This document shows, piece by piece, positions 1 to 8,604 of a stretch of 64,000 bases of DNA. The notes beneath the pieces were generated by a model. It was given only the letters and a program-made list of their open reading frames with translations. It searched no databases and had not been told where the DNA came from. Position numbers and translations under genes: made by a program. This DNA is from Actinomycetes bacterium (lineage in GTDB: Bacteria; Actinomycetota; Acidimicrobiia; Acidimicrobiales; Palsa-688). Each line of letters starts with the position of its first letter. The first letter of the stretch is position 1. The stretch covers positions 30,833-94,832 of the forward strand of contig JAJYMB010000027.1 in the NCBI GenBank assembly GCA_021787365.1, read 5' to 3'.

Positions 1-658
1 CCGCCTCTTCCAGGCGCAGGGGGACGGCTTCGGCATGGCGGGTCCGGCAGTCGAGGAACACCGCCGAGCCCCCTTCGCCGAGCAGGGACGCGCTCTGGTC
101 CATTATCCCGGTGGGCGCCCCCACCACCTCGTTCTCGGCCCGCTGGCCGGCGAGCGCCAGCGAGGGGCGGTCGAGGCCGAGGCCCCACAGTTCGTCCAGC
201 GCGCAGGCCACCGCGCACTCGAGGGCGGCGGACGAGGACAGGCCCGCACCGACGGGGACGTCTGAGTCGATGAACAGGTCCACGCCCGGGAGGCTTGCGA
301 GCGGCCTGGCGCTCGACAAGGCCCAGGCCACCCCTAGCACGTAGGCGCCCCAGCCGGCGTCCTTCCCTGGTGCGATCTCTGCGAGCGCGGCGCCGGCGGG
401 TTCGGAGGAAAAGGTCGACCGAGCCCGCACCGAATGACCCGGGGAGAGCGAAGCGGCGACGGCGGTGCGGTGCTGGATGGCAAAGGGCAGCACGAAGCCC
501 TCGTTGTAATCGGTGTGCTCGCCGATCAGATTGACCCGGCCGGGGGCGGACCAGACCCCCTCTGGTGGCTTCCCGTAGGTCCGCACGAAGCCCTCGGTAG
601 CCGAGCCGGGGAGGTCGCGGCCGCCACCGGGACGAGGGCGGGCGGCGTCAGAGAGCAC
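1..658 (-). CDS. galK: Galactokinase, C-terminus cut off by window edge
   Basis: Absent from the ORF track because it runs off the window. Reading the minus strand from a GTG at 658 gives 219 codons without a stop. It contains the galactokinase signature GRVNLIGEHTDYN near residue 40, the glycine/serine-rich phosphate loop GAGLSSSAALE near 125, and GIMDQSASLLG further on. The enzyme phosphorylates galactose with ATP, the first Leloir step. The GTG is the first possible start after an in-frame TGA and overlaps the end of galT by 11 bases, which fits translational coupling. It is the last visible gene of the alpha-galactoside operon. A GTG at 586 is a less likely alternative start. Confidence 0.93.
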   Translation of the reverse strand, partial: MLSDAARPRPGGGRDLPGSATEGFVRTYGKPPEGVWSAPGRVNLIGEHTDYNEGFVLPFAIQHRTAVAASLSPGHSVRARSTFSSEPAGAALAEIAPGKDAGWGAYVLGVAWALSSARPLASLPGVDLFIDSDVPVGAGLSSSAALECAVACALDELWGLGLDRPSLALAGQRAENEVVGAPTGIMDQSASLLGEGGSAVFLDCRTRHAEAVPLRLEEA

Positions 659-1580
659 GTCTCAAGCGGTTGGCCGCGTCGTCCGGGTCGACGGGATTGA
701 ACATGACCCCGGCGCCCAGTTCCCCGGAGGCCACGAAGCGCACTACACCCTTGGCCCTGTGGGTGGGGGCCACATGAAAGTGGGCGTGAGCCGCCGGCCA
801 TCTCCCGCCGTCGGTGGGTTTTTGGTGGCACCACAGCATGTAGGGCATGGGCTCGCCGAAGAGGTTGTCAAGCGCCCCGAGGCCCGTTCGGAGCACCTCG
901 GCGAGGCCGTCGTGGCCCGGCGCAGTAGGCAGGTCGCCGGCGTGCTCCTCGGGAGCGACCAGGAGCTCGAAGGGGAAGGTCGGTGCCCACACGGTCCAGG
1001 TCTGCCACCCGCCGGCGGACGCCACGACCCGCTTCTCATGGGAAGCACCTGCCGGGCCTTTGCCCGAGAGCTCCTGGCAGATCGCGCAGTGCTCGTTGGC
1101 CAGCTCCGAGCCCGGTACCGGTGGTACGAAGTCGAAGGCGAATATCTGGCCGTGGGGATGGGGGATAGTGGCGCCGACCTCTGCCCCCCGGTTTTCGAAC
1201 AACAAGACGTAGTCGATGTCCGGGCGCGACCCGAGCGCCAGCGTGCGTTCGGCCCACAGTTCGACGACTGCGAGCATCTGAGAGTGGGGGAGCGAGCCGA
1301 GGCTCTGGTCATGCTCAGGAGAAAAGAGGACGATCTCGGCCCGGTCGTCGGGCAGGGGGGGCCAGCGGTTCTTGAACCAGCGGACTATGTACGGCTCGGG
1401 CGCCTCCAACCCCCCGGGGCAAAAAGGGCACTCCTCACGTGGGAGGTCCACCCTCAAGTTGGGCCGGCCCTGGCGCTGTTTCACTATGACGACGGGCGTG
1501 CCCGTCAGGGGGTCGAAGCGCAGGTAGGTCGACTTCGGCTCGCCGTCGTCGCCCGCAGGTCTTTTGTGCGTAGTCGTCAA
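648..1580 (-). CDS. galT: Galactose-1-phosphate uridylyltransferase
   Basis: The 310-residue protein swaps UMP between UDP-glucose and galactose-1-phosphate in the Leloir pathway. The histidine-triad active site HPHGQ is seen near residue 143, with a preceding GAEVGATIPH stretch, and the N-terminus has the substrate-binding pattern DPLTGTPVVI. A CPFC and a CAIC pair are present as candidate metal ligands. The start is TTG, the most upstream possible, with no ATG or GTG before the conserved region. It lies 47 bases after the alpha-galactosidase and overlaps galK, so alpha-galactoside cleavage, GalT and GalK form one route from imported sugar to UDP-galactose. Confidence 0.93.
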   Translation of the reverse strand: MTTTHKRPAGDDGEPKSTYLRFDPLTGTPVVIVKQRQGRPNLRVDLPREECPFCPGGLEAPEPYIVRWFKNRWPPLPDDRAEIVLFSPEHDQSLGSLPHSQMLAVVELWAERTLALGSRPDIDYVLLFENRGAEVGATIPHPHGQIFAFDFVPPVPGSELANEHCAICQELSGKGPAGASHEKRVVASAGGWQTWTVWAPTFPFELLVAPEEHAGDLPTAPGHDGLAEVLRTGLGALDNLFGEPMPYMLWCHQKPTDGGRWPAAHAHFHVAPTHRAKGVVRFVASGELGAGVMFNPVDPDDAANRLRRAL

Positions 1581-1627
1581 GGCAGCGCAGCTTAGTGGGC
1601 TCGCTCCTACCGGCTCGCTTCTTCCGG

Positions 1628-3835
1628 CTAGGGCCCCTCTCGTACCACGTGCCAGAGGCTCGCCTGTTCGGGCTGGAGGAAGGGTACGTGGGCGCCGGCG
1701 GCCATCAGTGCCCCGCCTGTCATGTGGAACTCAACTGGGGGGAGGTTGGGGGCGTCGTGGCCCTCGGGGGCCTCGCCCGGGACCGCCACGCGCTGCAGGC
1801 GGTAGTGGGCGGAGTGGTCGAGGCCGGCCAGGCGGAGGTCGGTGTTGCCCCAATAGGGCGATGTATGGCTCCGCACCAGCGCGAAGAGGCCTTCGGAGCG
1901 GTCTTGCGCCACCACGCCAAAAAGGGACGTGCTCGGGTCACGGGGGCGCTCTCCTCGGACCAGTTGTCCGGTGTGGATGAGCGGCCGGAAGTGCTTGACC
2001 ATGGACACCCACTCCGCCAATGCCCGGCGCTCTTCGGGGGAGGTGGTGCTTATGTCCCACTCGATCCCTTGGTGCCCGAAAAGGGCGACTATCAGCCGCA
2101 ACGGTAGGTCGTGGTGGCGCGCCGTCGTGTTGCTGCGAGGCGACGCCACGTGGGTGCCGATCATTTCCAGGGGCAAGAGGGTGGCCAAGCCGGGCACGAT
2201 CCGCGACCTTTCGATGGGGTCGATGCAATCGCTCGCCCATATCCTCTGCGTGCGCGCCAGGATCCCGAGGTCCACCCGGGCGCCGCCGGAGGAGCAGGAC
2301 TCTATCTCGAGCGCCGGGAACCGTTCGTGCAAGATGTCCATCAAGCGGTAAGTGGCGAGCGTGAGGTCCCTGATCGCCGGCCGCCCGGCCCTGGGGCCGG
2401 AGCGGTGCACCGGATCCGCGAGGTCCCGGTTGTGGTCCCACTTGATGAAGTCGATGTTGTACTCGTCGACCAGAGAGGAGATCCTCTCCAACAGGTACTC
2501 GAAAGCCCCGGGGAGGGACACGTCGAGGACCTGTTGGTGCCGTTGAGGTGGCGGCACGCGGCCTGGGGTCCCGAGCACCCAGTCGGGGTGTGCCCGGGCG
2601 AGGTCGGAGTCGAGATTGACCATCTCGGGCTCGAACCACAGCCCGAAGTCCATACCGAGGGACCGGACGTGCTCGACTATGGGGCCGAGCCCGTCGGGCC
2701 AGACATCTTTTGAGACGTACCAGTCGCCCAACCCCGAGGTATCGTCGCGACGAGAACCGAACCAGCCGTCGTCGATGACGAAGCGCTCGACCCCGATCTC
2801 GGCTGCGATGTCGGCCAGTTCCGCGATGCGGGCGAAGGACTGGTGGAAGGTCACCGCCTCCCAGATGTTGAGCACGACGGGCCGGGGCTTGTGCGGGTAG
2901 GCCGGGCTGCGGCGCACCAGGGAGTGGAGCCGGGCCGAGATCCCGTCGAGCCCTGCGTCGGAATAGGCGGCGTAAGCCCAGGGCGTCGTGACCTTCTCGC
3001 CAGGCCCGAGGACGACTTCGCCGGGGGCGAGGACCTCGCCCACCCCGACCAGCGTGGCCCCGGTGTTGAGGCGTTGGGCCAGGTAGCGCTGGTCCCCCGA
3101 CCAGCCGAGGTGGATGCCCCAGACCTCGCCGTGGCGGGTGCCGAACCCTGTCGTGCCGGCGCACAATACAAGCGGGGTGTCGGCCCCCGTGCGCCCCCTC
3201 CGCTGCTCGTGGAGCCACGTCCCCTGGGCCAGCTCTCGGCGCTGGGGCTGCGCTTCGTTGCCCCAGCGCCCGGCGAAATCGAGCACCTCGGTCACGTAGT
3301 CGGCCACCGGTAGGAGCGTCGGCAGGTCGTCGACCTCGTAGGGCGGCGCATCGCTCGCTGACGTGCTCGTCAGGGTCTGACGGTGCTTCAGGACGCCTTC
3401 GGGCGTGAGGCGGAGCTCGCCCTCGAGGGCCAGGCCGGCGGCGCCGTCGCGCCCCCGGTAGGAGAGGACCGCGCTGGCGTCGTCGCCCTCCGACACCTCG
3501 GCCCTCTCCAGTTCAAAAAGGGGCTGGCTGGCTTGCCCTGCCCTGTGGCCGGACAGCCCCGGCCAGCCGGCCCAACCCTGCGCCCTCGTCGGAGACAGCG
3601 AGAGGACAGCAGCTGGGTCGCGCTGGCGCTGGCCCTTTTCCAGCCGGGCCGCCAGGGGCAGGGCGGCCATTTGCCTTTCGGTGAGCTCACCGAGGTCCCT
3701 GCCCCAGTAGACGATGACGGGCAGCCACGGCCCGCCGGCCTCGGCGACCACCATCACGCCACCGCGGCGCAGGCAGAGCCAGCGCCCGGCCCGGGATGGC
3801 CCGCCCACCCGGTCTTCGGGGCCTGTGCTAGGCAC
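1628..3835 (-). CDS. Alpha-galactosidase, GH36 family
   Basis: About 735 residues, the usual size for bacterial GH36. The nucleophile region IKWDHNRD is near residue 465 and the acid/base region ASDCIDPIER near 536. The DDGWFG, WFEPEMV and ESCSSGGARVD motifs of the family's TIM barrel are also present. It should hydrolyse alpha-1,6-galactosides such as melibiose or raffinose in the cytoplasm, as no signal peptide is seen. The ORF track starts at a TTG at 3862; I prefer the GTG at 3835, which has an AGGCGG-like ribosome site and overlaps the binding-protein gene by only 8 bases. Substrate preference is inferred from the adjacent Leloir genes. Confidence 0.93.
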   Translation of the reverse strand: MPSTGPEDRVGGPSRAGRWLCLRRGGVMVVAEAGGPWLPVIVYWGRDLGELTERQMAALPLAARLEKGQRQRDPAAVLSLSPTRAQGWAGWPGLSGHRAGQASQPLFELERAEVSEGDDASAVLSYRGRDGAAGLALEGELRLTPEGVLKHRQTLTSTSASDAPPYEVDDLPTLLPVADYVTEVLDFAGRWGNEAQPQRRELAQGTWLHEQRRGRTGADTPLVLCAGTTGFGTRHGEVWGIHLGWSGDQRYLAQRLNTGATLVGVGEVLAPGEVVLGPGEKVTTPWAYAAYSDAGLDGISARLHSLVRRSPAYPHKPRPVVLNIWEAVTFHQSFARIAELADIAAEIGVERFVIDDGWFGSRRDDTSGLGDWYVSKDVWPDGLGPIVEHVRSLGMDFGLWFEPEMVNLDSDLARAHPDWVLGTPGRVPPPQRHQQVLDVSLPGAFEYLLERISSLVDEYNIDFIKWDHNRDLADPVHRSGPRAGRPAIRDLTLATYRLMDILHERFPALEIESCSSGGARVDLGILARTQRIWASDCIDPIERSRIVPGLATLLPLEMIGTHVASPRSNTTARHHDLPLRLIVALFGHQGIEWDISTTSPEERRALAEWVSMVKHFRPLIHTGQLVRGERPRDPSTSLFGVVAQDRSEGLFALVRSHTSPYWGNTDLRLAGLDHSAHYRLQRVAVPGEAPEGHDAPNLPPVEFHMTGGALMAAGAHVPFLQPEQASLWHVVREGP

Positions 3836-5198
3836 CTGCCGCCTGGAGGTCGTGGTTGGCAAGCGCGTAGGACCGTTGGAGGACCGAGGTCACGCTGGAG
3901 AGGCTCTCGGAGCCCAGCCATATCGGCCCCATCGTGGTGCCCATGTCCGTCAGGGCCTGGTTCATCCCCGGGGTGTTCGGCCAGTTGACCACGTTGCCAT
4001 GGGCCTCTTCGAGGAACGGGGCCATGTTTATCCCCTTCTTCGCCCAGTACTGCGCGAACAGTGGGTCGAGGCTCTTCACCGCCGGCCAGATGTAGCCGCC
4101 GGCCCCCATGATCTTCTGGGAAGCGGGTGAGCCGAGCCAGCGCTCGAGCTCGAGGGCCTGCTTCAGGTTTTTGGAGTGCGGGTTCACGCCGTCGATCAGG
4201 CCATTGAACACGCTCCAGCGCCCCTTCGGGCCCGCAGGCAGCGGCACGACGCCGATCTTGAACTTCTTGCCGACGATTTCGGCCACAGGTGTGGTCTCCC
4301 AGTCACCCGCCATCATCATGGCCACCTTGCCAGATGCGAAAAGCGCCTGGTCCTGGGAGTTCGGGACCGTGCCGTTGGAGCCGAGCAGGGTGCCGGGAGC
4401 GGCCACGTGCCACTTGTACATGAGCTGGTTCAAGAAGTACGTCGTCTGGTAGCAGGGCGTGCTATTGAACGACACATGGCTGGCCCAAGCGGCTGGGATG
4501 ACGTGGCAGCCGTCCATTTGCCAGAAGTTCTCCCAACCGGTCTGGGCGGCGTTGGGGACCGTCACAGCGTAGGTTGCCACGTTGTTGCCGTTGAACTTGG
4601 GCGACGTGGCGTTGACGCCGTTTTTGTCGGTGGTCGCCTGCTTCAAGAACTGGAGGAAGGTGCCACCGTTGGTCGGGTTCCAGGTCCACTTGGAGGGCAC
4701 GGTCAAGTGGTGGGCCTTCATATACGTTTCGTTGACGAAGAAGGCGATCGTGTCCCAGTCTTTGGGTATCCCGTAGATGACGCCCTTGTACTCGTGCAGT
4801 TTCACTAGCGACGGGTAGTACATCGAGAGGTTGACGTGCCAGGCTTTCAGGTACTTGTTGAGCCCGAGCAAGTAGCCGTCCTTGATCCAGGTGGACAGCC
4901 ACGGCGTGTTGACCCAGAAGAGGTCGGGCCCGGTACCCGACGAGAACTCCTCTTGCAGCTTGGTCTGGTAGGCGGGGTAGGCGATGTCGTTGACCGTGAC
5001 CTGGATGCCCGGGTGGGTCTTTTCGAACTGGCCTATGGAGGCCTTGTAGCCGATCTCTTCGTGGGGGTCCCAAAGGTCGTACGTGAGGTGGACCGTGGAG
5101 GACGCGCTGGCGGGGGGCGCGATAGCGCCAGTAGCCGCAAACGTCCCAGCCAGCATGCCGGCCGATGCCACGAGCGGCAACCATTTCCTTTGATTCAT
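3828..5198 (-). CDS. Sugar ABC transporter substrate-binding protein, family 1
   Basis: The 456-residue secreted solute-binding protein has a Lys-containing N-terminus, a hydrophobic stretch and an ASA-type signal peptidase I site near residue 33. The body shows the family-1 pattern: FEKTHPGIQVTV, a GTGPDLFWVN segment, and MMAGDWETTPV in the second lobe. It should capture the alpha-galactoside and deliver it to the two permeases encoded just upstream in the operon. No lipobox cysteine is visible, which is unusual for a monoderm binding protein. A GAGGGAG ribosome site precedes the ATG. No ATPase gene is linked, so a shared MalK/MsmK-type ATPase elsewhere is presumed. Confidence 0.92.
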   Translation of the reverse strand: MNQRKWLPLVASAGMLAGTFAATGAIAPPASASSTVHLTYDLWDPHEEIGYKASIGQFEKTHPGIQVTVNDIAYPAYQTKLQEEFSSGTGPDLFWVNTPWLSTWIKDGYLLGLNKYLKAWHVNLSMYYPSLVKLHEYKGVIYGIPKDWDTIAFFVNETYMKAHHLTVPSKWTWNPTNGGTFLQFLKQATTDKNGVNATSPKFNGNNVATYAVTVPNAAQTGWENFWQMDGCHVIPAAWASHVSFNSTPCYQTTYFLNQLMYKWHVAAPGTLLGSNGTVPNSQDQALFASGKVAMMMAGDWETTPVAEIVGKKFKIGVVPLPAGPKGRWSVFNGLIDGVNPHSKNLKQALELERWLGSPASQKIMGAGGYIWPAVKSLDPLFAQYWAKKGINMAPFLEEAHGNVVNWPNTPGMNQALTDMGTTMGPIWLGSESLSSVTSVLQRSYALANHDLQAAGA

Positions 5199-5222
5199 GT
5201 TTATTGCTCCCTCTCTCTTTGT

Positions 5223-6134
5223 TTATTTGCCTGAGGTCAACTGGATCGAGCGGACGATGTAGCGGTTGAACACGACGAACAGCACCAGCATCGGCACGAG
5301 CGTGATGAGCGCGCCGACCATCTCGAGGTTGAGGTAGCCCGCAGCGCCCGGCCCGGCGTTGAAGTTGGCCAGGCCGTTTGTAAGGAGGTAGTGGGACTGC
5401 GACCCCATTATGACAAGAGGCCAGAGGAAGTTGTTCCAGCTGAAGACGAAGGCGATCAGCCCTGCCGTGATGAGCACGGGGCGCGACAGGGGCGCCACCA
5501 CCCGGGTGAGCACCCCGAAGTCGCCGGCTCCGTCGATCCTCGCCGCGTCTATCACTTCTTGGGGGATGTTCTTGAAGAACTGCCTCATCAAGAAGATCGT
5601 GTAGGGTGTGCCGAGGGAGTAGGGCAGGAACACCCCCCAGTACGTGTTGACCATGTGGAAGTAGTGCATCTCGGTATAGAGGGGGATGATCGTCACGATG
5701 TTGGGCACCATCAAGGTGGCGAGGTAGACCCAGAAGATAGCTTCGCGGCCCGGGAACCTCAAGCGGGCGAACCCGTATGCGCCCAGCATGCTGAAAAATA
5801 CCTGGCCGGTCGTCAGGGCGACCGTGACGATGGCCGTGTTGAGCATGTAGCGGCCAAAGCCGGTCGCCACCTCGGGGTCGCTCAAAAAGGCGTTGGGGTA
5901 GTTGGACCACGCCGGGTGCATGGGCGGCACCCAGGGCGGCGTCGTCAAGATGGAGCTCTCGGGCTTGAGCGAGCCGAAGACGGCGAAGATGTACGGCACG
6001 ATGAAGGCGAGCCCGACGATGGTGAGGACGCCGTAGAAGACAGTGAGCTTGCCGGCCTGGAACGCCTTTCGGGCGAGTTGTGACCTCGGAGGGGTCGCGG
6101 CCTGTGCGGGTGCGGGAATGGCAACGGTGGTCAT
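5223..6134 (-). CDS. Sugar ABC transporter permease, MalG type
   Basis: The ORF track merges this gene into a 641-residue frame. The real protein starts at the ATG at 6134 and has 303 residues with about six membrane segments. The EAA loop reads EVIDAARIDGAGDFGVL, the site that docks the ATPase, and the C-terminus ends in the NRYIVRSIQLTSG pattern typical of MalG-like proteins. It begins two bases after the stop of the MalF-type permease gene and is followed by the binding protein, so the three form one transporter unit for alpha-galactosides. Substrate is inferred from context. Confidence 0.93.
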   Translation of the reverse strand: MTTVAIPAPAQAATPPRSQLARKAFQAGKLTVFYGVLTIVGLAFIVPYIFAVFGSLKPESSILTTPPWVPPMHPAWSNYPNAFLSDPEVATGFGRYMLNTAIVTVALTTGQVFFSMLGAYGFARLRFPGREAIFWVYLATLMVPNIVTIIPLYTEMHYFHMVNTYWGVFLPYSLGTPYTIFLMRQFFKNIPQEVIDAARIDGAGDFGVLTRVVAPLSRPVLITAGLIAFVFSWNNFLWPLVIMGSQSHYLLTNGLANFNAGPGAAGYLNLEMVGALITLVPMLVLFVVFNRYIVRSIQLTSGK

Positions 6135-6136
6135 GG

Positions 6137-7087
6137 CTAGTACTCGTAAGTGGTCCGGTTCTTGAAGAACAAGAACTGCCCGACGCTGAACACGAGGATC
6201 ACCCCGAACAAAAGGACCGAGAGCGCGGCCGCTTCCCCGTAGCGCGTGCCCTGGAAGCCGACGTTGTATATCTGGATGCTCATCACCTGGGTGGATGTCC
6301 CGGGGCCACCGGAAGTGAGCACGTAAAGGGTGTCGAAGACCTGGAACGAGCCTATTACGTCGGTGATCAGGACGAAGAGCATGGTGGGGTTGAGCAGGGG
6401 CAGGCTGATCCGCCAGAACTGGCTCCACTTGCTGGCGCCGTCGAGCTGGGCCGCCTCGTAGAGGGAGGGCGGTATCCCCTGGAGGCCGGCGTAGAAGAAC
6501 AACATATTGAAGCCGAGGTACTGCCAGATGTTGACCGCCGCCACCACCGGCATGGCCCAGAGGCTGGACTCGAGCCAGGCGGGGCCGGTGATCCCGAACA
6601 GCCCTAGGAAGCGGTCGGCCGCGCCGGACTGAGGCTGGAAGACCCAGAACCAGATGAGCGCCATGGCGACAGGAGTGGACAGGTACGGCGCCACGTAGAG
6701 CACGCGGAAAAAGGCCATGCCTCGGCGCTTGCGGTTGAGCATGACGGCGAGGCCCAGTGCCAGCACGGTCTGGAGCGGGATGTTGAGCAGCACGTAATAA
6801 GCGGTGACACCGAGGGAGTGGGCGGCGTTGTCGAACTGGAAGATGCTGGTCCAGTTTTGGATCCCTGCCCAGGTGAACGACCCCGCTCCGCTCCAGCTCA
6901 TGAACGACAGCACGAACACGAAGATGACCGGGACCACGAGGAACAAGGCCACGCCCACCATGCTCGGGCCGATGAAGGGGAGCGCCTTCGCGAACTGGCG
7001 CGCCCCACTGCTTCGCGGCCGTGCCCCTGGGCCCTTGGAGACCCTGGCCCCCGGCTCGGCGCCGACACCGACGGTAGCTAACGCCAT
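6137..7087 (-). CDS. Sugar ABC transporter permease, MalF type
   Basis: A membrane protein of about 316 residues with six predicted helices, first near residues 35-60, and an EAA loop SLYEAAQLDGASKWSQF. It is the first gene of the alpha-galactoside operon and pairs with the MalG-type permease downstream. The ORF track uses a GTG at 7093; the ATG at 7087 lies about 8 bases after a GAGGAG ribosome site and is the better start. Its promoter region is shared with the divergent ROK regulator. Confidence 0.92.
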   Translation of the reverse strand: MALATVGVGAEPGARVSKGPGARPRSSGARQFAKALPFIGPSMVGVALFLVVPVIFVFVLSFMSWSGAGSFTWAGIQNWTSIFQFDNAAHSLGVTAYYVLLNIPLQTVLALGLAVMLNRKRRGMAFFRVLYVAPYLSTPVAMALIWFWVFQPQSGAADRFLGLFGITGPAWLESSLWAMPVVAAVNIWQYLGFNMLFFYAGLQGIPPSLYEAAQLDGASKWSQFWRISLPLLNPTMLFVLITDVIGSFQVFDTLYVLTSGGPGTSTQVMSIQIYNVGFQGTRYGEAAALSVLLFGVILVFSVGQFLFFKNRTTYEY

Positions 7088-7188
7088 CCTCACTCTCCTC
7101 GCGGCGACCCGTCCGGGCTCGCCCCTTGCGGGTGGTGGTGAGCCTCATCCAACTTGCACTGAGCCGGTACCTTGACCAGCTCGAGTTA

Positions 7189-7202
7189 GTTTACTCGGTC
7201 AA
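7189..7202 (-). promoter_or_regulatory. Putative ROK operator, transporter side
   Basis: On the minus strand this reads TTGACCGAGTAAAC, matching 13 of 14 bases of the element upstream of the ROK gene in the opposite orientation. It lies about 100 bases before the permease start and begins with a -35-like TTGACC. A matching -10 was not found on this strand. An operator for the divergent repressor is the likely role; this is inferred from the repeated element only. Confidence 0.5.
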
Positions 7203-7316
7203 CCCTGGGGTGTCAAGGCGGCTCCAGGGGCTGTTGGCGATTAGAGGGAAAGCATGTGAACAAGCCATAAAGCCTCCTTGGGTTGGCCCCGTCGAGGTCG
7301 CCCTCCGAATGCTCTA

Positions 7317-7345
7317 TTGACAGAGTAAACCGCTGTCCCTTATAT
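7317..7345 (+). promoter_or_regulatory. Promoter with embedded operator for the ROK gene
   Basis: A near-consensus housekeeping promoter: TTGACA at 7317-7322, a 17-base spacer and TTATAT at 7340-7345. The operator-like TTGACAGAGTAAAC (7317-7330) overlaps the -35 and is the inverted partner of the element at 7189-7202, so binding there would block RNA polymerase. GACAG and CTGTC also form a small inverted repeat (7319-7337). An AGGAG ribosome site sits at 7362-7366 before the ATG at 7372. Confidence 0.65.
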
Positions 7346-7371
7346 CATCATGTCAGGACGTAGGAGACCGG

Positions 7372-8538
7372 ATGGCGAAGCAGGAGCTCCCGAGCGTGGC
7401 CTGGGGCCGCATGACGCCTTCAACGCGGGCGATAGTCGCGGAGTTGATCCTGCACGGGCCGCTGGCGCGTGCCGAGCTGGCGAGGCGCCTCTCGCTGTCG
7501 CCGGCGAGCCTCACGAAGTTGACCCGCCCACTGGTCGCGGAGGGCTTGCTGAGCGAACAGGGGGCGCGCCCGCTGGCAGAGACGGGCCGGCCCGCGCTGC
7601 CTCTCGAGGTCGCGCCGGGGCGGGTTCAGGTCATAGGGGTGAAGCTCAACCCCGACAACTTGTTCGCCGTGCGGACCGACCTGCAGGCCCATGTCCTCGA
7701 GGAGTACGAGTGCAAGCTCGAGCGTCACGACCCGGCCAGCGTCGGCGAAGCGATCGGAGTTGCAGTCACGTTCCTCGACCCGTTGCGCCGCGTGGAGCGC
7801 GTGGGCGTGAGCCTGGCGGCCAGCATCCGGCCGGGTGACCAGGTCGTGCGCGAGGCGCCGTACATGGGCTGGTCGCAGGTGCCCCTGGCGGAGGCGGTGG
7901 CGCAGCGTACCGGGTGCCGGGCCGTGCTCGTGAACGACGTGAGGGCACTGACGGTCGCCCAGCACTGGTTCGGGGCGGGCAGGCAGAGCCGGTGCTTTGC
8001 GGTGCTCACTGTCGGCAAAGGGGTGGGCTGCGGCCTGGTCGTCAACAATGCCGTGGTCACCGGCTACGACGGCCACGCGGGCCTGGTGAGCCACAGCCCG
8101 GTCAACCCGGGCGGGCCTTTATGCCGGCAAGGGCACCGCGGGTGCGCGAGCGCCTATTTGACCTCGGGTTCGATTGTCCGGACACTGGCGGCCACCGACG
8201 GCTTCCGGGGTGCGACCTTCGAAGATGCGCTCGAAGAGGCCCGAGAAGGCAACCGGGCAGCGGTAAGGGTGTTCAGGGACGCGTGTTTCGCTCTCGGGGT
8301 GCTGGCGGCCAACATAGCCAACATGATCGGCCCCGACCGCATCGTGGTTTCGGGCGAGGGCGTGGGCATGTACGACGTGGCACCCGAGGCGGTGGACGAG
8401 GGCATATCGCGCCACCTGCATTGGAACGCGTCGCCCTTCGACCTCGACGTGGAGCCCTTTGCCTTCAGCGAGTGGGCGCGAGGCGCGGCCTCGGTCGCCG
8501 TGCAATCGCTCGTCTACGGGGAGCAGGCAGATAGCTGA
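7372..8538 (+). CDS. ROK-family transcriptional repressor
   Basis: The 388-residue protein has an N-terminal winged helix-turn-helix (about residues 18-65, ARAELARRLSLSPASLTKL) followed by a sugar-kinase-like ROK domain. It is encoded divergently from the alpha-galactoside operon, whose control is its likely role, with a sugar or sugar phosphate as inducer. The usual ROK zinc motif CxCGxxGC is here CRQGHRGC near residue 253, so the middle cysteine is replaced by glutamine. The kinase phosphate-binding DxGxT region is weak, as expected for a regulator. Confidence 0.9.
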   Translation: MAKQELPSVAWGRMTPSTRAIVAELILHGPLARAELARRLSLSPASLTKLTRPLVAEGLLSEQGARPLAETGRPALPLEVAPGRVQVIGVKLNPDNLFAVRTDLQAHVLEEYECKLERHDPASVGEAIGVAVTFLDPLRRVERVGVSLAASIRPGDQVVREAPYMGWSQVPLAEAVAQRTGCRAVLVNDVRALTVAQHWFGAGRQSRCFAVLTVGKGVGCGLVVNNAVVTGYDGHAGLVSHSPVNPGGPLCRQGHRGCASAYLTSGSIVRTLAATDGFRGATFEDALEEAREGNRAAVRVFRDACFALGVLAANIANMIGPDRIVVSGEGVGMYDVAPEAVDEGISRHLHWNASPFDLDVEPFAFSEWARGAASVAVQSLVYGEQADS

Positions 8539-8604
8539 GGACCGGCCGGACGTCGTAGGACGCCGGTGAGGTGACGGAGCGTAATTGAGCCTCCGTTCGC
8601 GTTC

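Noticed and set aside
5223-7148. 641-residue ORF as a fused permease
   Set aside because: Its first half is a wrong frame over the MalF-type gene; the real gene begins at 6134. The genuine fusion is at 8605-10350.
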